A stretch of DNA of 64,000 bases from Prevotellaceae bacterium HUN156 (GCA_900119285.1 FPIT01000005.1:124001-188000), one strand, 5' to 3'. Numbered from the stretch's first letter, positions 1 to 9,350 are shown. Translations and numbers: made by a program. Notes: a model not told the origin generated them from the letters alone.

Positions 1-1
1 C

Positions 2-562
2 AACTATGCGCCCATGATACATGACAAGAGTTTTAACAACAGTAAAGGTTGGGGATTTCTTGCGATGTTAGGTGTCAGCTATCGTTTCAACAGACGCATC
101 CAAAAGGCAGAACCTATCGTACCTGTAGTGCAGGAAGTTATAGAAGCTGTCGATGTCGTTCCTGCAGCACCTGTCATTGAAGAGAAGAAACCTGAGCCCA
201 AAATTGTGGTAAAGAAAGATATTCTGCATGAAGAAATTTTCTATGGCATTTGTAAGAGTGATCCAACAGTAGGTGGACAAGAACAAATGAAGAAGATTGC
301 CCAATTTATGGAGAAGCATAAGGATGCGAAAGTTATGATTGTGGGATATGCCGACAAAGAAACTGGTCATCCATCTATCAATATGGAATATGCCAACCAA
401 CGTGCACAAAAGTGTAAAGACGTATTGGTAAACACCTACGGATGTAACCCAGCAAATATTCTAACAAGTGCCAAAGGTGACACCGTTCAGCCATTTGGCG
501 AAAGCGAAAAGAACCGCTGTGCCATCATCGATTCTGAGATTGAATTCACAGTTCAAGAGTAA
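2..562 (+). CDS. OmpA family outer-membrane protein, 5'-truncated by the window edge
   Basis: The frame is open from base 2, so the gene begins before the window. The first visible residues, ending GVSYRFN, look like the last strand of an outer-membrane beta barrel. A linker rich in Pro, Glu and Val follows, then an OmpA C-terminal peptidoglycan-binding domain. Domain hallmarks are VGYADKETG, the spaced N and RA in NMEYANQRA, and the closing ENR-type motif (SEKNRCAI). Members anchor the outer membrane to peptidoglycan. The gene ends at a strong hairpin terminator 18 bases downstream. The family call is firm; barrel size and start lie outside the window. Confidence 0.85.
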   Translation, partial: NYAPMIHDKSFNNSKGWGFLAMLGVSYRFNRRIQKAEPIVPVVQEVIEAVDVVPAAPVIEEKKPEPKIVVKKDILHEEIFYGICKSDPTVGGQEQMKKIAQFMEKHKDAKVMIVGYADKETGHPSINMEYANQRAQKCKDVLVNTYGCNPANILTSAKGDTVQPFGESEKNRCAIIDSEIEFTVQE

Positions 563-579
563 TGATTTAACAACATAAA

Positions 580-610
580 AAAAGCCCTGCCGTTTGGCAG
601 GGCTTTTCCT
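580..610 (+). terminator. Rho-independent terminator after the ompA-like gene
   Basis: A 12-bp perfect stem (580-591 with 596-607, core GCCCTGCC/GGCAGGGC) closes a GTTT tetraloop and is flanked by A-rich and T-rich runs. It sits between convergent genes and can serve both strands, ending the OmpA-like gene on the plus strand and hsp20 on the minus strand. Confidence 0.85.
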
Positions 611-629
611 TTTAAAATACGCATAACTC

Positions 630-1055
630 TTATGCGATATCAATCTTACGAGATAACTTTACTTTCTCTTCCACGACCTTAGGGAGTTCTACGGTCAGCA
701 CACCATTTTCAACCTTAGCCGAAATGGCATCTTTCTTAACATCATCAGGCAGTATCAAAGTCTGTTCAAACTTTGTGTAGCTGAACTCACGGCGCAGATA
801 GCGCGTATTCTTATCCTCCTCCTTATGATCCTGCTTGCTTTCAAGTTTTACAACAAGGTTACCCTCATCGTCAATATGCACATTAAAGTCTTCTTTTTTC
901 ATGCCTGGAGCTGCAAGCTCTACGGTGTATGCCTTATCTGACTCTTTTACATTGATGGCAGGTGCCGTCTGATTGACCTTTGGCATCAAATCATTGTAAA
1001 ACAAATCATTAAACACTGTTGGAATCCAACTGTTTGTTCTCATCATTGGCATCAT
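630..1055 (-). CDS. hsp20: Small heat shock protein, Hsp20/alpha-crystallin family
   Basis: 141 residues. An ATP-independent holdase chaperone that keeps unfolding proteins soluble for refolding by other chaperones. The alpha-crystallin domain spans about residues 35-138 and carries the diagnostic NGVLTVELPK box near the end. The N-terminus (MMPMMRTNSW) is short and hydrophobic, as usual for bacterial members. The start is supported by a perfect AGGAGG Shine-Dalgarno at 1064-1069, eight bases before the ATG, which is unusual in this genome. Transcription appears monocistronic, with a candidate sigma-54 promoter about 80 bases upstream and a terminator beyond the stop. Confidence 0.95.
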   Translation of the reverse strand: MMPMMRTNSWIPTVFNDLFYNDLMPKVNQTAPAINVKESDKAYTVELAAPGMKKEDFNVHIDDEGNLVVKLESKQDHKEEDKNTRYLRREFSYTKFEQTLILPDDVKKDAISAKVENGVLTVELPKVVEEKVKLSRKIDIA

Positions 1056-1063
1056 AGTTTTTA

Positions 1064-1069
1064 CCTCCT
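1064..1069 (-). promoter_or_regulatory. Canonical Shine-Dalgarno of hsp20
   Basis: AGGAGG lies 8 bases before the hsp20 ATG. Most genes in the window have no such sequence, so this one probably drives unusually strong initiation. Confidence 0.75.
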
Positions 1070-1130
1070 AATTATATTTTAGTTACACATGTTAGTTTCT
1101 TTGATTGCCTTTCAGCTTTCGAACAACATT

Positions 1131-1196
1131 ATGCAACATAGATGCCAGACGCTAAGTAATGACACATTGTCAGTAAAACAAGACAATATGACACTA
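1131..1196 (-). promoter_or_regulatory. Candidate sigma-54 promoter and upstream enhancer-like repeats of hsp20
   Basis: On the minus strand, 1148-1131 reads CTGGCATCTATGTTGCAT. This matches the sigma-54 -24/-12 form (TGGCA-N6-TTGCA) with correct GG-to-GC spacing. Upstream (1159-1196) there are inverted repeats: the palindrome TGACACATTGTCA at 1160-1172, and an ATTGTC / GACAAT pair around 1166-1188. Such repeats resemble enhancer-binding-protein sites. No TAnnTTTG box is seen between here and the start. Predicted transcription start near 1121, giving a leader of about 65 bases. Confidence 0.55.
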
Positions 1197-1197
1197 A

Positions 1198-4100
1198 TTA
1201 TATTTGTTTTAAAAGAGAAACTGCAGCCTCAACCGTAGGAACATCTGCTATTACCATAGAGCGTTTTCCGTTCTGTTCACGGAATTGACAACGACGAGGA
1301 TTCTGCGCCACGTACGAGAGAATTCGGCCGAATTCCTCACTCTGATAGAATGGACTATCATTCTGAGAAACAAAGAAGAGAGTCATACGTCCTTGCTTCA
1401 ACATCATCTTCTCACAACCAAAATCCTTACCTAAACGGCGCAATGAAACCACACGCATCAATTCCTCGCCAACATGTGGTACTGGCCCGAAGCGGTCAAT
1501 CAAACGTGTGCGGTAAGCAACCAGTTGATCATCAGTTTGCAGACCATCAAGTTCACGATAGAGCAACATGCGCTCAGAATCTGATGGTACATACTGGTCA
1601 GGGAAATAAAGTTCCAAATCACTCTCCAAGGTACAATCAGAGACATAATCGCCATTCCATGCACCACCTGCAGAAGAGGAAGTACCATTATGTTTCTGTT
1701 TCTCGTCATCTTGTTCAAACTGCTGAGGATTTTCGTTTCTCAGTTCTACCACAGCTTGTTGCAGGATCTTCACATACGTCTCATAACCCAAATCGGCAAT
1801 AAAGCCACTTTGTTCAGCTCCTAACAAGTTACCAGCACCACGAATATCAAGATCTTGCATCGCAATATGGATACCCGAACCCAGATCACTAAAGTTCTCT
1901 AATGCCTCCAAACGTCGACGACTCTCTACGGGAAGATCGGCCAATGGCGGTGCCAACAGATAACAGAAAGCCTTACGATTGCCACGACCAACGCGACCAC
2001 GCATCTGGTGCAGATCAGAAAGTCCAAAGCGATGAGCACCATTAATAATGATTGTATTGGCATTTGGAATATCAATACCATTTTCTACAATAGTCGTAGA
2101 GAGCAGAACATCATAGTCATAATTCTGGAAATCAAAGATAATCTGTTCCAGTTCCTCCGGCTTCATCTGTCCATGACCAATTGCCACACGTGCATCGGGA
2201 ACATACTTCTCTATTATTTCCTTCAAACGTGTCAAATCATTGATACGAGGATTAACGAAGTACACCTGTCCATTACGCGACATTTCGAAATTGATTGCAT
2301 CGGCAATAATCTCTGCGCCAAAGGTGTGAATCTCTGTCTGAATAGGATAGCGATTGGGTGGTGGTGTTTGTATAATGCTAAGATCACGTGCACCCAACAA
2401 AGAAAATTGCAGCGTACGCGGAATAGGCGTTGCCGTCAGTGTCAGCGTATCGACATTGGTTTTCATCTGGCGCAGTTTCTCCTTAGTAGACACACCAAAC
2501 TTCTGTTCCTCGTCAATGATGAGTAATCCTAAATCTCGGAACTTCACCGTTTTACCAACAAGTTTATGTGTACCTATTAATATATCTACCTTTCCATCCG
2601 CCAAATCCTTAAGGATTGCAGTTGTCTGCTTAGTAGAGCGAGCACGAGAGAGATATTCCACACGCACAGGCAAATCTTTCAGACGTGAAGAGAATGTCTG
2701 ATAATGCTGATATGCCAGCACAGTAGTAGGCACCAGCACTGCTACTTGCTTAGAATCGCATGCAGCCTTAAAGGCTGCTCGCACTGCTACTTCGGTTTTA
2801 CCAAAACCCACATCACCGCATACTAGTCTGTCCATCGGCTGTGCTTTCTCCATATCAGCCTTCACATCATTGGTGGCCTTCAATTGATCTGGGGTATCCT
2901 CATAAAGAAATGATGCTTCTAGTTCATGCTGTAGGAAAGAATCTGCTGAGAACGCGAAGCCTTTTTCACGTCGACGTGCGGCATAAAGTTTAATCAAATC
3001 ACGAGCGATATCTTTCAACTTCGCCTTGGTGCGCTCCTTCATGCGTTCCCACTGGCCTGTACCCAAATGCGACAAGCGTGGTGGCTGCCCATTATCTTGT
3101 GCCTTATATTTAGATACCTTATATAAAGAATGTATGGAGACATAGATAGCCCCTCCTCCTTCATAGGTAATCTTTATCATTTCCTGATATCCATCCCCTT
3201 GAGGCATTCTAACCAATCCGCCAAACTTACCGATTCCATGGTCGACATGTACCACATAGTCACCCACCTCAAATTGTTGAATCTCCTTGAGCGTCAGCGC
3301 CACCTTACCTGATCGTGCTTTATCAGAATGTAAGTTATACTTATGAAAGCGATCAAACATCTGATGATCGGTAAAGACACAGAGGCGCAGATCGTTATCA
3401 GCGAAGCCTTCATGCAAGGTCTTTTCTACGGAATCAAAAAGCACAGTACCTTTCTCCGCAAAGATATCTTTCAGACGTTCCAATTGCTTTTTACTATCCG
3501 CAAGAATGTGGAGTTGATAGCCATCCGCAATATATTGTTCTAAGGATTGCTGCAACAAATCGAAATTCTTATGAAACTGTGGTTGAGGAGATACATGAAA
3601 AGTAATCGTTGCATCCGGCAAGCCCGATGGGCGATGTCCAATTTCGACACGATGTAATTCTACTGCATCACGAATAAACATCTGTCCACTAATCAGCTGC
3701 GATTCCTTACGCATTTCCTGCATAATGGCATGCTGTTCCATTTCGGTAGCACCCTCCATACGCTCCGTCATGGCCTGTTCCGAGAATCCTTCTTGATAGA
3801 TTGCCTCTATAGCATCACGTACAAACAAGAAGTCCTTAACAACCAACGTCGTCTTTTGTGGCAGGAAAGAAAGGAAAGAAACCTTTTCTTCTTCAGTAAC
3901 CAATTCCGGCACAATGGTTACCTGTTCACAATGTTCCTTTGACAACTGTGTATCTACCTCAAAGGTACGAATAGAATCAATATCATCACCAAACAAATCG
4001 ATACGATATGGCAGTTCACTGCTATAGCTATAAACATCTAAAATACTACCACGCAAAGCGAACTGACCAGGCTCATAGACATAGTCAACTTCCGTAAAGC

Positions 4101-4605
4101 CTAAATCACGTAATACTTGTGCTGTCTTGTCTGCATCTATCGTATCATTACGTTTCAAGCCCAACGTGCGATCATCAAGTATTCGTTTTGAGATTACCAG
4201 CTCGGCAACAGCCTCTGGGTAGGTAACGATATAGAGATGGGAGTTAATCGGTGAGGAATGAGAAGACAGTCTTGCCAACACTTCTGTTCTAAGAATCTCA
4301 TTAGCCGCATCGCGCTGTCCATATTTAATAGCACGGCGATAGCTTGATGGAAAGAACAGCACATCACTCTCTCCCAACAATTGTACTAAGTCATGGTAGA
4401 AATAGCCTGCTTCATCGGCATCCTGAAGAATAAACAATAGCGGAGCAGGACATTTTTTCTGCAATGCGCTAAACAGCATTGGTGCAGAAGAGCACATAAG
4501 TCCCTCAAGAAAAATCGTTTTCACCGACTTTTTCTCGAGCATATCTGCCAAGGCGCCAACCTGTGGCAACATGGCATATCTTTTCAGTAAATCTTGAATC
4601 TTCAT
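1198..4605 (-). CDS. mfd: Transcription-repair coupling factor Mfd
   Basis: 1135 residues, normal family length. Mfd is a DNA translocase that pushes stalled RNA polymerase off damaged templates and recruits UvrA. The N-terminal UvrB-like region covers roughly residues 1-400. The CarD-like RNA-polymerase-interaction domain follows, with the FEVGDYVVHVDHGIGKF signature. Then comes a RecG-like SF2 motor with GDVGFGKTEVA (Walker A), IIDEEQKFGV (motif II, DEEQ) and MRGRVGRG (motif VI). The C-terminal TRCF domain is present. The gene reads as a single cistron from a promoter about 15-22 bases upstream. Confidence 0.98.
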   Translation of the reverse strand: MKIQDLLKRYAMLPQVGALADMLEKKSVKTIFLEGLMCSSAPMLFSALQKKCPAPLLFILQDADEAGYFYHDLVQLLGESDVLFFPSSYRRAIKYGQRDAANEILRTEVLARLSSHSSPINSHLYIVTYPEAVAELVISKRILDDRTLGLKRNDTIDADKTAQVLRDLGFTEVDYVYEPGQFALRGSILDVYSYSSELPYRIDLFGDDIDSIRTFEVDTQLSKEHCEQVTIVPELVTEEEKVSFLSFLPQKTTLVVKDFLFVRDAIEAIYQEGFSEQAMTERMEGATEMEQHAIMQEMRKESQLISGQMFIRDAVELHRVEIGHRPSGLPDATITFHVSPQPQFHKNFDLLQQSLEQYIADGYQLHILADSKKQLERLKDIFAEKGTVLFDSVEKTLHEGFADNDLRLCVFTDHQMFDRFHKYNLHSDKARSGKVALTLKEIQQFEVGDYVVHVDHGIGKFGGLVRMPQGDGYQEMIKITYEGGGAIYVSIHSLYKVSKYKAQDNGQPPRLSHLGTGQWERMKERTKAKLKDIARDLIKLYAARRREKGFAFSADSFLQHELEASFLYEDTPDQLKATNDVKADMEKAQPMDRLVCGDVGFGKTEVAVRAAFKAACDSKQVAVLVPTTVLAYQHYQTFSSRLKDLPVRVEYLSRARSTKQTTAILKDLADGKVDILIGTHKLVGKTVKFRDLGLLIIDEEQKFGVSTKEKLRQMKTNVDTLTLTATPIPRTLQFSLLGARDLSIIQTPPPNRYPIQTEIHTFGAEIIADAINFEMSRNGQVYFVNPRINDLTRLKEIIEKYVPDARVAIGHGQMKPEELEQIIFDFQNYDYDVLLSTTIVENGIDIPNANTIIINGAHRFGLSDLHQMRGRVGRGNRKAFCYLLAPPLADLPVESRRRLEALENFSDLGSGIHIAMQDLDIRGAGNLLGAEQSGFIADLGYETYVKILQQAVVELRNENPQQFEQDDEKQKHNGTSSSAGGAWNGDYVSDCTLESDLELYFPDQYVPSDSERMLLYRELDGLQTDDQLVAYRTRLIDRFGPVPHVGEELMRVVSLRRLGKDFGCEKMMLKQGRMTLFFVSQNDSPFYQSEEFGRILSYVAQNPRRCQFREQNGKRSMVIADVPTVEAAVSLLKQI

Positions 4606-4619
4606 ACGATATTCGCATG

Positions 4620-4675
4620 CAAAGATACAAAGAAATGGGGAGTCAAAGGAGTTAAAGGAGTTAAAGGGAGTTAAA
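4620..4675 (-). promoter_or_regulatory. mfd promoter -7 box preceded by a 9-bp tandem repeat
   Basis: On the minus strand TATCTTTG (4627-4620) matches the Bacteroidota -7 element TAnnTTTG, 14 bases before the mfd ATG. The expected -33 position falls in a tandem array of four GGAGTTAAA-type units (plus-strand 4639-4675, one unit with an extra G). No clean TTTG at 19-21 bp spacing is present. Confidence 0.6.
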
Positions 4676-4702
4676 GGGCATCAGTTATCTCACAATTTGT
4701 TG

Positions 4703-4710
4703 TACCTTTG
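4703..4710 (+). promoter_or_regulatory. Promoter -7 box of the GT2 glycosyltransferase gene
   Basis: TACCTTTG matches TAnnTTTG and lies 33 bases before the ATG at 4744. No good -33 element is visible at the usual distance. Confidence 0.5.
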
Positions 4711-4743
4711 CAGTATTATTAAACAGTAATTAATAAGGACATC

Positions 4744-5493
4744 ATGCATCAGAGCGACAGTATTGTCATCATTCCTACTTATAACGAGAAGGAGAATATC
4801 GAGAAAATTATCCGAGCCGTATTCGGATTGGAAAAGTGTTTTCATATTTTAATTATCGACGATGGTTCACCCGACGGCACCGCAGCTATTGTCAAGGATA
4901 TGATGGGTCAAGAAGAATTTTCTGACCGTCTTTTCATCATTGAACGCAGCGGTAAATTAGGATTAGGAACAGCTTACATCACTGGTTTTAAGTGGGCTTT
5001 AGAACATGACTATCAATACGTCTTTGAGATGGATGCTGACTTTAGTCACGACCCTAACGATTTGCCACGTCTCTATAGTGCTTGTGCTGACGAAGGTTAC
5101 GATGTTGCCATTGGCAGTCGTTATGTCAGTGGTGTAAATGTTGTCAACTGGCCCATCGGTCGTGTACTGATGAGCTACTTTGCATCAAAGTACGTCCGCA
5201 TGGTTACTGGATTCCAAGTTCACGACACGACAGCAGGTTTCAAGTGCTATCGTCGTAAGGTTTTGGAAACCATCGAACTCGACAAGATTCGCTTCAAGGG
5301 CTACGCCTTCCAGATTGAGATGAAGTTTACCGCCTATAAGATTGGCTTTAAGATCAAAGAGGTACCCGTCATCTTTGTCAATCGTCGCGAAGGCACCAGC
5401 AAGATGTCTGGTGGCATCTTCGGTGAGGCATTCTTCGGTGTGATGCGCCTGCGCTGGGATGGTTGGACGCGCAAGTATCCGAAGATACAATAA
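4744..5493 (+). CDS. GT2 family polyprenol-phosphate mannosyltransferase-like glycosyltransferase
   Basis: 249 residues. GT-A fold family 2 enzyme resembling dolichol/polyprenol-phosphate mannosyl (or glucosyl) synthases, which load a sugar from an NDP- or GDP-sugar onto a lipid phosphate at the inner membrane face. Visible motifs: IPTYNEKENIEKII at the N-terminus, IDDGSPDGTA, the metal-binding EMDADFSHDP, then GSRYVSG and GFKCYRRK. There is no C-terminal membrane domain, so it is the short DPM1-like type. It ends 9 bases from the convergent plsC-like gene. The sugar donor cannot be read from the sequence. Confidence 0.88.
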   Translation: MHQSDSIVIIPTYNEKENIEKIIRAVFGLEKCFHILIIDDGSPDGTAAIVKDMMGQEEFSDRLFIIERSGKLGLGTAYITGFKWALEHDYQYVFEMDADFSHDPNDLPRLYSACADEGYDVAIGSRYVSGVNVVNWPIGRVLMSYFASKYVRMVTGFQVHDTTAGFKCYRRKVLETIELDKIRFKGYAFQIEMKFTAYKIGFKIKEVPVIFVNRREGTSKMSGGIFGEAFFGVMRLRWDGWTRKYPKIQ

Positions 5494-5502
5494 CCAAGGA
5501 AT

Positions 5503-6264
5503 TTACTGGTCAGGATTCTCTACGTATCCCTGATATTCTGGTACAATAGCAGACATGACGCTGTCGTATGACTGTTTCATCGTTGCCTGAACATTCTGTG
5601 TACCCTGTCCTATGGGATATACAGGCTGATGTATCGTCAATGAAAGCGGATGCCAATGAGCGAAATGCCAGTCGCGGGTACGAGGCATCACATTAAACGA
5701 TCCGTTGATGGTCAGTGGTACTACGGGCAGTTGCAGTTCATCAGCAAGTGCAAAGGCACCTTTCTTGAACGCCCCCATATGACCAGTAAACGAGCGAGCA
5801 CCCTCAGGAAACACCACCACGCTACAGTTGCCAGTTTCTAAAATATGGCGGGCAGCTTCATAAGTATGTCGAACCTTCCCTACTCCACGCTTGTCAACCA
5901 TTATTTGGTGTGACTTGCGACAAGCATAACCCACACAAGGAATCTTATTAATCTGGTGTTTCATCATCCATTTGAAGTTACGTCCCAGAAATCCATAAAT
6001 CAGGAAGATATCGAAAGCGCCCTGATGGTTAGCCACAAAAACATACGACTGGTTAGGTTCCAAATGTTCACGTCCTTCCACTTTTACGGGTAAAAGGAAT
6101 ATACGCGTGATAGTGCGAGCCCACCAACGACCAGGATAATAGCCCCAATAATGACCATTACCAATGGTACAACCGATGCCCACTAAAAATGCCGTCCATA
6201 TCGTCATGATAATGGTTACAGGAAAGGCGATAAATACTTGATAAATATAATATAGGTATTTCAT
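5503..6264 (-). CDS. plsC: 1-acyl-sn-glycerol-3-phosphate acyltransferase (PlsC family)
   Basis: 253 residues. Transfers the second fatty acyl chain to lysophosphatidic acid in phospholipid synthesis, at the cytoplasmic membrane. A hydrophobic N-terminal anchor occupies about residues 5-32. The catalytic HX4D motif is NHQGAFD (H80, D85) and the substrate-binding box is FPEGARS (152-158). It is the last gene of the operon descending from 10.15 kb, starting 10 bases after the phosphoesterase stop. Confidence 0.92.
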   Translation of the reverse strand: MKYLYYIYQVFIAFPVTIIMTIWTAFLVGIGCTIGNGHYWGYYPGRWWARTITRIFLLPVKVEGREHLEPNQSYVFVANHQGAFDIFLIYGFLGRNFKWMMKHQINKIPCVGYACRKSHQIMVDKRGVGKVRHTYEAARHILETGNCSVVVFPEGARSFTGHMGAFKKGAFALADELQLPVVPLTINGSFNVMPRTRDWHFAHWHPLSLTIHQPVYPIGQGTQNVQATMKQSYDSVMSAIVPEYQGYVENPDQ

Positions 6265-6274
6265 AAGTTTAGTT

Positions 6275-7234
6275 TTATTTCTTTTTCAATGTAATTACTA
6301 CGATTTCTCTTGGCATGTTCAAGCGGAATGGAATCAAGCCACCAGCACCGACAGACACATGTAGTGCTCTTGTTCCTTCATAAGTAGTCCCTTTCCATTC
6401 ATCATAAGAGAATGCAACGGGCGACCAACCGAAAACAGAGAACTGTCCGCCATGGGTATGACCGCTCAATGTCAACTGTGCATGACATTCAGGCAATATC
6501 TTTTCTCGCCAACAAGACGGGTCATGCTGCAACATCACCACAAACGAAGACGGAGAAACACCAGCTAATGTCTTCTTAACATCACCGCGACGAGGCATAC
6601 GCTTCATACTACCCCAGTTCTCCATTCCTGCAATAACAATAGAGTCACTATCACGATAGATGCTATGGTGCTCATTCATCAACAACTGCCACCTCATCTG
6701 CCGTTCGTATTGCTGAGTTATGCGGGCATATCTCTCTTTCTCATTTTCATCACAATCGAGATAAACAGAATAGTCATGATTACCCAAGATACTATATACA
6801 CCATCAGGTGCTTTCAGCTGACTGAGAATCGTGATTTTGTCTTTTAGTTCATCTGGATGTAAATTCTCCAAATCGCCTGTAAAGACAATGGCATCGGCAT
6901 GCTGTGAATTGATACTGTCAACCAACTGCCGTAACAATGCCAAGCGTTCTCCTTTATAGGTTCCTACATGAGCATCTGAGAATTGCACAATGCGATAACC
7001 ATCAAATGACTCTGGTAAGTCGCTACTAACATATTCTATCTGTCGAACCACCAATTCCTCAAACCCCACATACACTCCATAAGGTATCAATCCCACAAGG
7101 AATGCAGCAATCACGCCACCTACCCAACGGCCATAGCGCTTAGGCAACAGCCAACGACACAGCAAGTATGCACCTACAGGAATGGCAAGTATGCCAAGTA
7201 TCAGAAATATTAATATAGCGTATCTGGCAATCAT
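6275..7234 (-). CDS. Membrane-anchored calcineurin-like metallophosphoesterase
   Basis: 319 residues. Two hydrophobic segments (about 4-30 and 39-58) precede a metallophosphoesterase domain with the full metal-binding set: FSDAHVG (D87, H89), FTGDLEN (D121), GNHD (151-154) and SGHTHGGQF near residue 255. The layout matches the YkuE/YaeI group, some of whose members act on UDP-diacylglucosamine or related lipids. Substrate here is unproven. It overlaps the preceding gene by four bases (ATGA), so translation is probably coupled, and the lipid gene plsC follows directly. Confidence 0.88.
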   Translation of the reverse strand: MIARYAILIFLILGILAIPVGAYLLCRWLLPKRYGRWVGGVIAAFLVGLIPYGVYVGFEELVVRQIEYVSSDLPESFDGYRIVQFSDAHVGTYKGERLALLRQLVDSINSQHADAIVFTGDLENLHPDELKDKITILSQLKAPDGVYSILGNHDYSVYLDCDENEKERYARITQQYERQMRWQLLMNEHHSIYRDSDSIVIAGMENWGSMKRMPRRGDVKKTLAGVSPSSFVVMLQHDPSCWREKILPECHAQLTLSGHTHGGQFSVFGWSPVAFSYDEWKGTTYEGTRALHVSVGAGGLIPFRLNMPREIVVITLKKK

Positions 7235-8016
7235 AGATGTGAACTTAAGAATTTACGAACAACCTCCACTGGCAAACCTCTCCGACGTGCATAGTCGCTA
7301 AGTTGGTCTTCACCAATAGTGCCTAAGGAGAAATAATGAGCTTGCGGATGAGCTATCATCAGACCAGACACACTGGCATGCGGTTTCATCGCGCCACTCT
7401 CCGTCAATCGAATACCAATCTGTCGCATGTCAATCAACTCATTGATAACAAAGTTCAAACTGGTATCAGGAAGTGATGGGTAGCCGACAGCAGGACGAAT
7501 TCCTTGAAACTGTTCTGCATGCAGCTGTTGCATCGTCAGGTGTTCATCAGGAGCATAGCCCCAATAGTCTTTTCGAATAGTCTCATGCATGCGCTCCGCA
7601 GCAGCCTCAGCCAAGCGGTCAGCCAATAGCTGCACCATCATTTTCATATAGGCATCATCATCAAAATCTTTCTCCATACCCATATCTACGGATGTTGCGA
7701 AGATACCTATTCTATCATGCTGCGGATGAATGAAGTCTGCTAGGCAAAGGCATTCACTTCCTGGCTGTTGCTGACGAAGGAATGGGATTCGTCTGTTTCC
7801 CTTTACTACCACATCATCACCCTCACTATGTGCATCCATTAGTTCGAAGAGACCATATATCGTATATTTACCCTCAATATCCGCCAACACCATCTCCGCC
7901 TCATGGCGCAGATGTTCTTTTTCTTGTTGTGGTTTGCCATGCATACCCCAAGCATAGAAAAAATAATCCCAATTGATATAGGGAATCAGTTCACGGATAT
8001 GATAACGGATAATCAT
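7231..8016 (-). CDS. Free-standing activation domain of B12-dependent methionine synthase
   Basis: 261 residues matching only the C-terminal AdoMet-binding reactivation domain of MetH. In one-piece MetH this domain re-methylates oxidised cob(II)alamin using AdoMet. Key motifs are RPAVGYP (174-180), corresponding to the RPAPGYP loop of E. coli MetH, and ASVSGLMIAHPQAHYF (214-229), equivalent to the AdoMet-contacting strand. No homocysteine, folate or cobalamin domains are present, so the catalytic part must be encoded elsewhere. The gene overlaps pyrC upstream and the phosphoesterase downstream by four bases each. Confidence 0.88.
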   Translation of the reverse strand: MIIRYHIRELIPYINWDYFFYAWGMHGKPQQEKEHLRHEAEMVLADIEGKYTIYGLFELMDAHSEGDDVVVKGNRRIPFLRQQQPGSECLCLADFIHPQHDRIGIFATSVDMGMEKDFDDDAYMKMMVQLLADRLAEAAAERMHETIRKDYWGYAPDEHLTMQQLHAEQFQGIRPAVGYPSLPDTSLNFVINELIDMRQIGIRLTESGAMKPHASVSGLMIAHPQAHYFSLGTIGEDQLSDYARRRGLPVEVVRKFLSSHL

Positions 8017-9350
8017 GAATGGTTAAATGTGATGGCTTCGCCAAGAATATCAGCATTGACGATGCCATTGGCATATACTGTTTGTCCATTACAGAGCGTG
8101 CGCTCCACTTTCCACTGATACTCATGTCCCTCCATCGGGCTCCAACCACACTTGCTGAGGATAGTTTCTTTTGTAACTTTCCATGGGCTCTTTGGTCGAA
8201 CGATTACAATATCCGCACGATAGTCTGGACGTAAGAAACCACGATGCTCCACTCCAAACAGGCGAGCAGGATTATGGCTCATCAGTTCTACCATACGATC
8301 AATTGAAAGTACTCTTTGGTCAACAAGTTCTAACATCGTGACCAGCGAGAATTGTATCATTGGCATACCACTTGCCGCTTTAGCGCACCCACCCTCTTTT
8401 TGTTCCAACAGATGTGGAGCATGGTCTGTTCCCACTACGCTAATGCGTCCATCGGTAAGAGCTTCGCGCAACATAAACTGATCGACGGGAGTTTTTATGC
8501 TGGGATTAACCTTAATACGACTACCCAAGCGCTCTTGGTCAAGCTGTGTAAAGAACAAGTGACCTACACAAGCCTCGGCAGTAATCTTTGTAGCGACAGT
8601 ATCGCGACACGCACTAAAGAGTTCAAGTTCCTCGGCAGTAGAGATATGTGCTACATGCAGTTGTGTACCATATTTCTTAGCCAAAGCCACCGCTTTTTGA
8701 GTAGAAGTCAGACAGGCCTCCTCAGAACGTATCATGGCATGCAGACTAACAGGAGGATCTTCTCCCCATGCTTCTTGTGCTTTAGCCATATTACGATTAA
8801 TGATGTCTGTATCCTCACAGTGCGCCATCAGTGGCATCTTACAATTCTTAAAGATGCGTTCAAGCGTCTCCTGACGATCAACAAGCATATTACCCGTTGA
8901 CGATCCCATAAAGAGTTTTACTCCTGGAATACGATGAGCATCCAATTTGCTGAAGGTGTCTACATTATCATTGGTAGCGCCATAGAAGAAAGCATAGTTC
9001 ACATGACTTTTCTTAGCTGCCAGTTCATACTTTTCTTCCAAAGCCTCTATTGTCGTTGTTTGAGGCACGCAGTTAGGCATATCAAAGTAGCTTGTTACGC
9101 CACCTGCAGCTGCAGCACAACTCTCACTATCAATATCGGCCTTTGCCGTTAGTCCTGGTTCACGAAAATGCACATGATCATCAATCACACCAGGTAAAAC
9201 ATAACAGCCCGACGCATCTATCGTTTCATCGAACGATGCTTCGGGCTGCTGTTTCGTTATTTCTATAACATTTCCGTCTTCAATAATAATATTGCCATCA
9301 AATACGCGGCCTTCATTGACAAGACGTCCACCTTTTATCAATATTCTCAT
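8013..9350 (-). CDS. pyrC: Dihydroorotase, class I
   Basis: 445 residues, the length of the long class I enzymes. Catalyses reversible cyclisation of carbamoyl aspartate to dihydroorotate in pyrimidine synthesis. Zinc ligands appear as DDHVHFREPG (H59, H61). GVKLFMGSS carries the lysine expected to be carbamylated. MAHCED, HVAHIST and GTDHAPH supply the remaining active-site residues, so the site looks complete and this is not an inactive paralogue. It overlaps the lipoprotein gene before it and the MetH-activation gene after it by four bases each. Confidence 0.93.
   Translation of the reverse strand: MRILIKGGRLVNEGRVFDGNIIIEDGNVIEITKQQPEASFDETIDASGCYVLPGVIDDHVHFREPGLTAKADIDSESCAAAAGGVTSYFDMPNCVPQTTTIEALEEKYELAAKKSHVNYAFFYGATNDNVDTFSKLDAHRIPGVKLFMGSSTGNMLVDRQETLERIFKNCKMPLMAHCEDTDIINRNMAKAQEAWGEDPPVSLHAMIRSEEACLTSTQKAVALAKKYGTQLHVAHISTAEELELFSACRDTVATKITAEACVGHLFFTQLDQERLGSRIKVNPSIKTPVDQFMLREALTDGRISVVGTDHAPHLLEQKEGGCAKAASGMPMIQFSLVTMLELVDQRVLSIDRMVELMSHNPARLFGVEHRGFLRPDYRADIVIVRPKSPWKVTKETILSKCGWSPMEGHEYQWKVERTLCNGQTVYANGIVNADILGEAITFNHS

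Noticed and set aside
1350..1802. Plus-strand frame inside mfd
   Set aside because: Antisense shadow with His/Gln-rich composition, no promoter and no recognisable domain.
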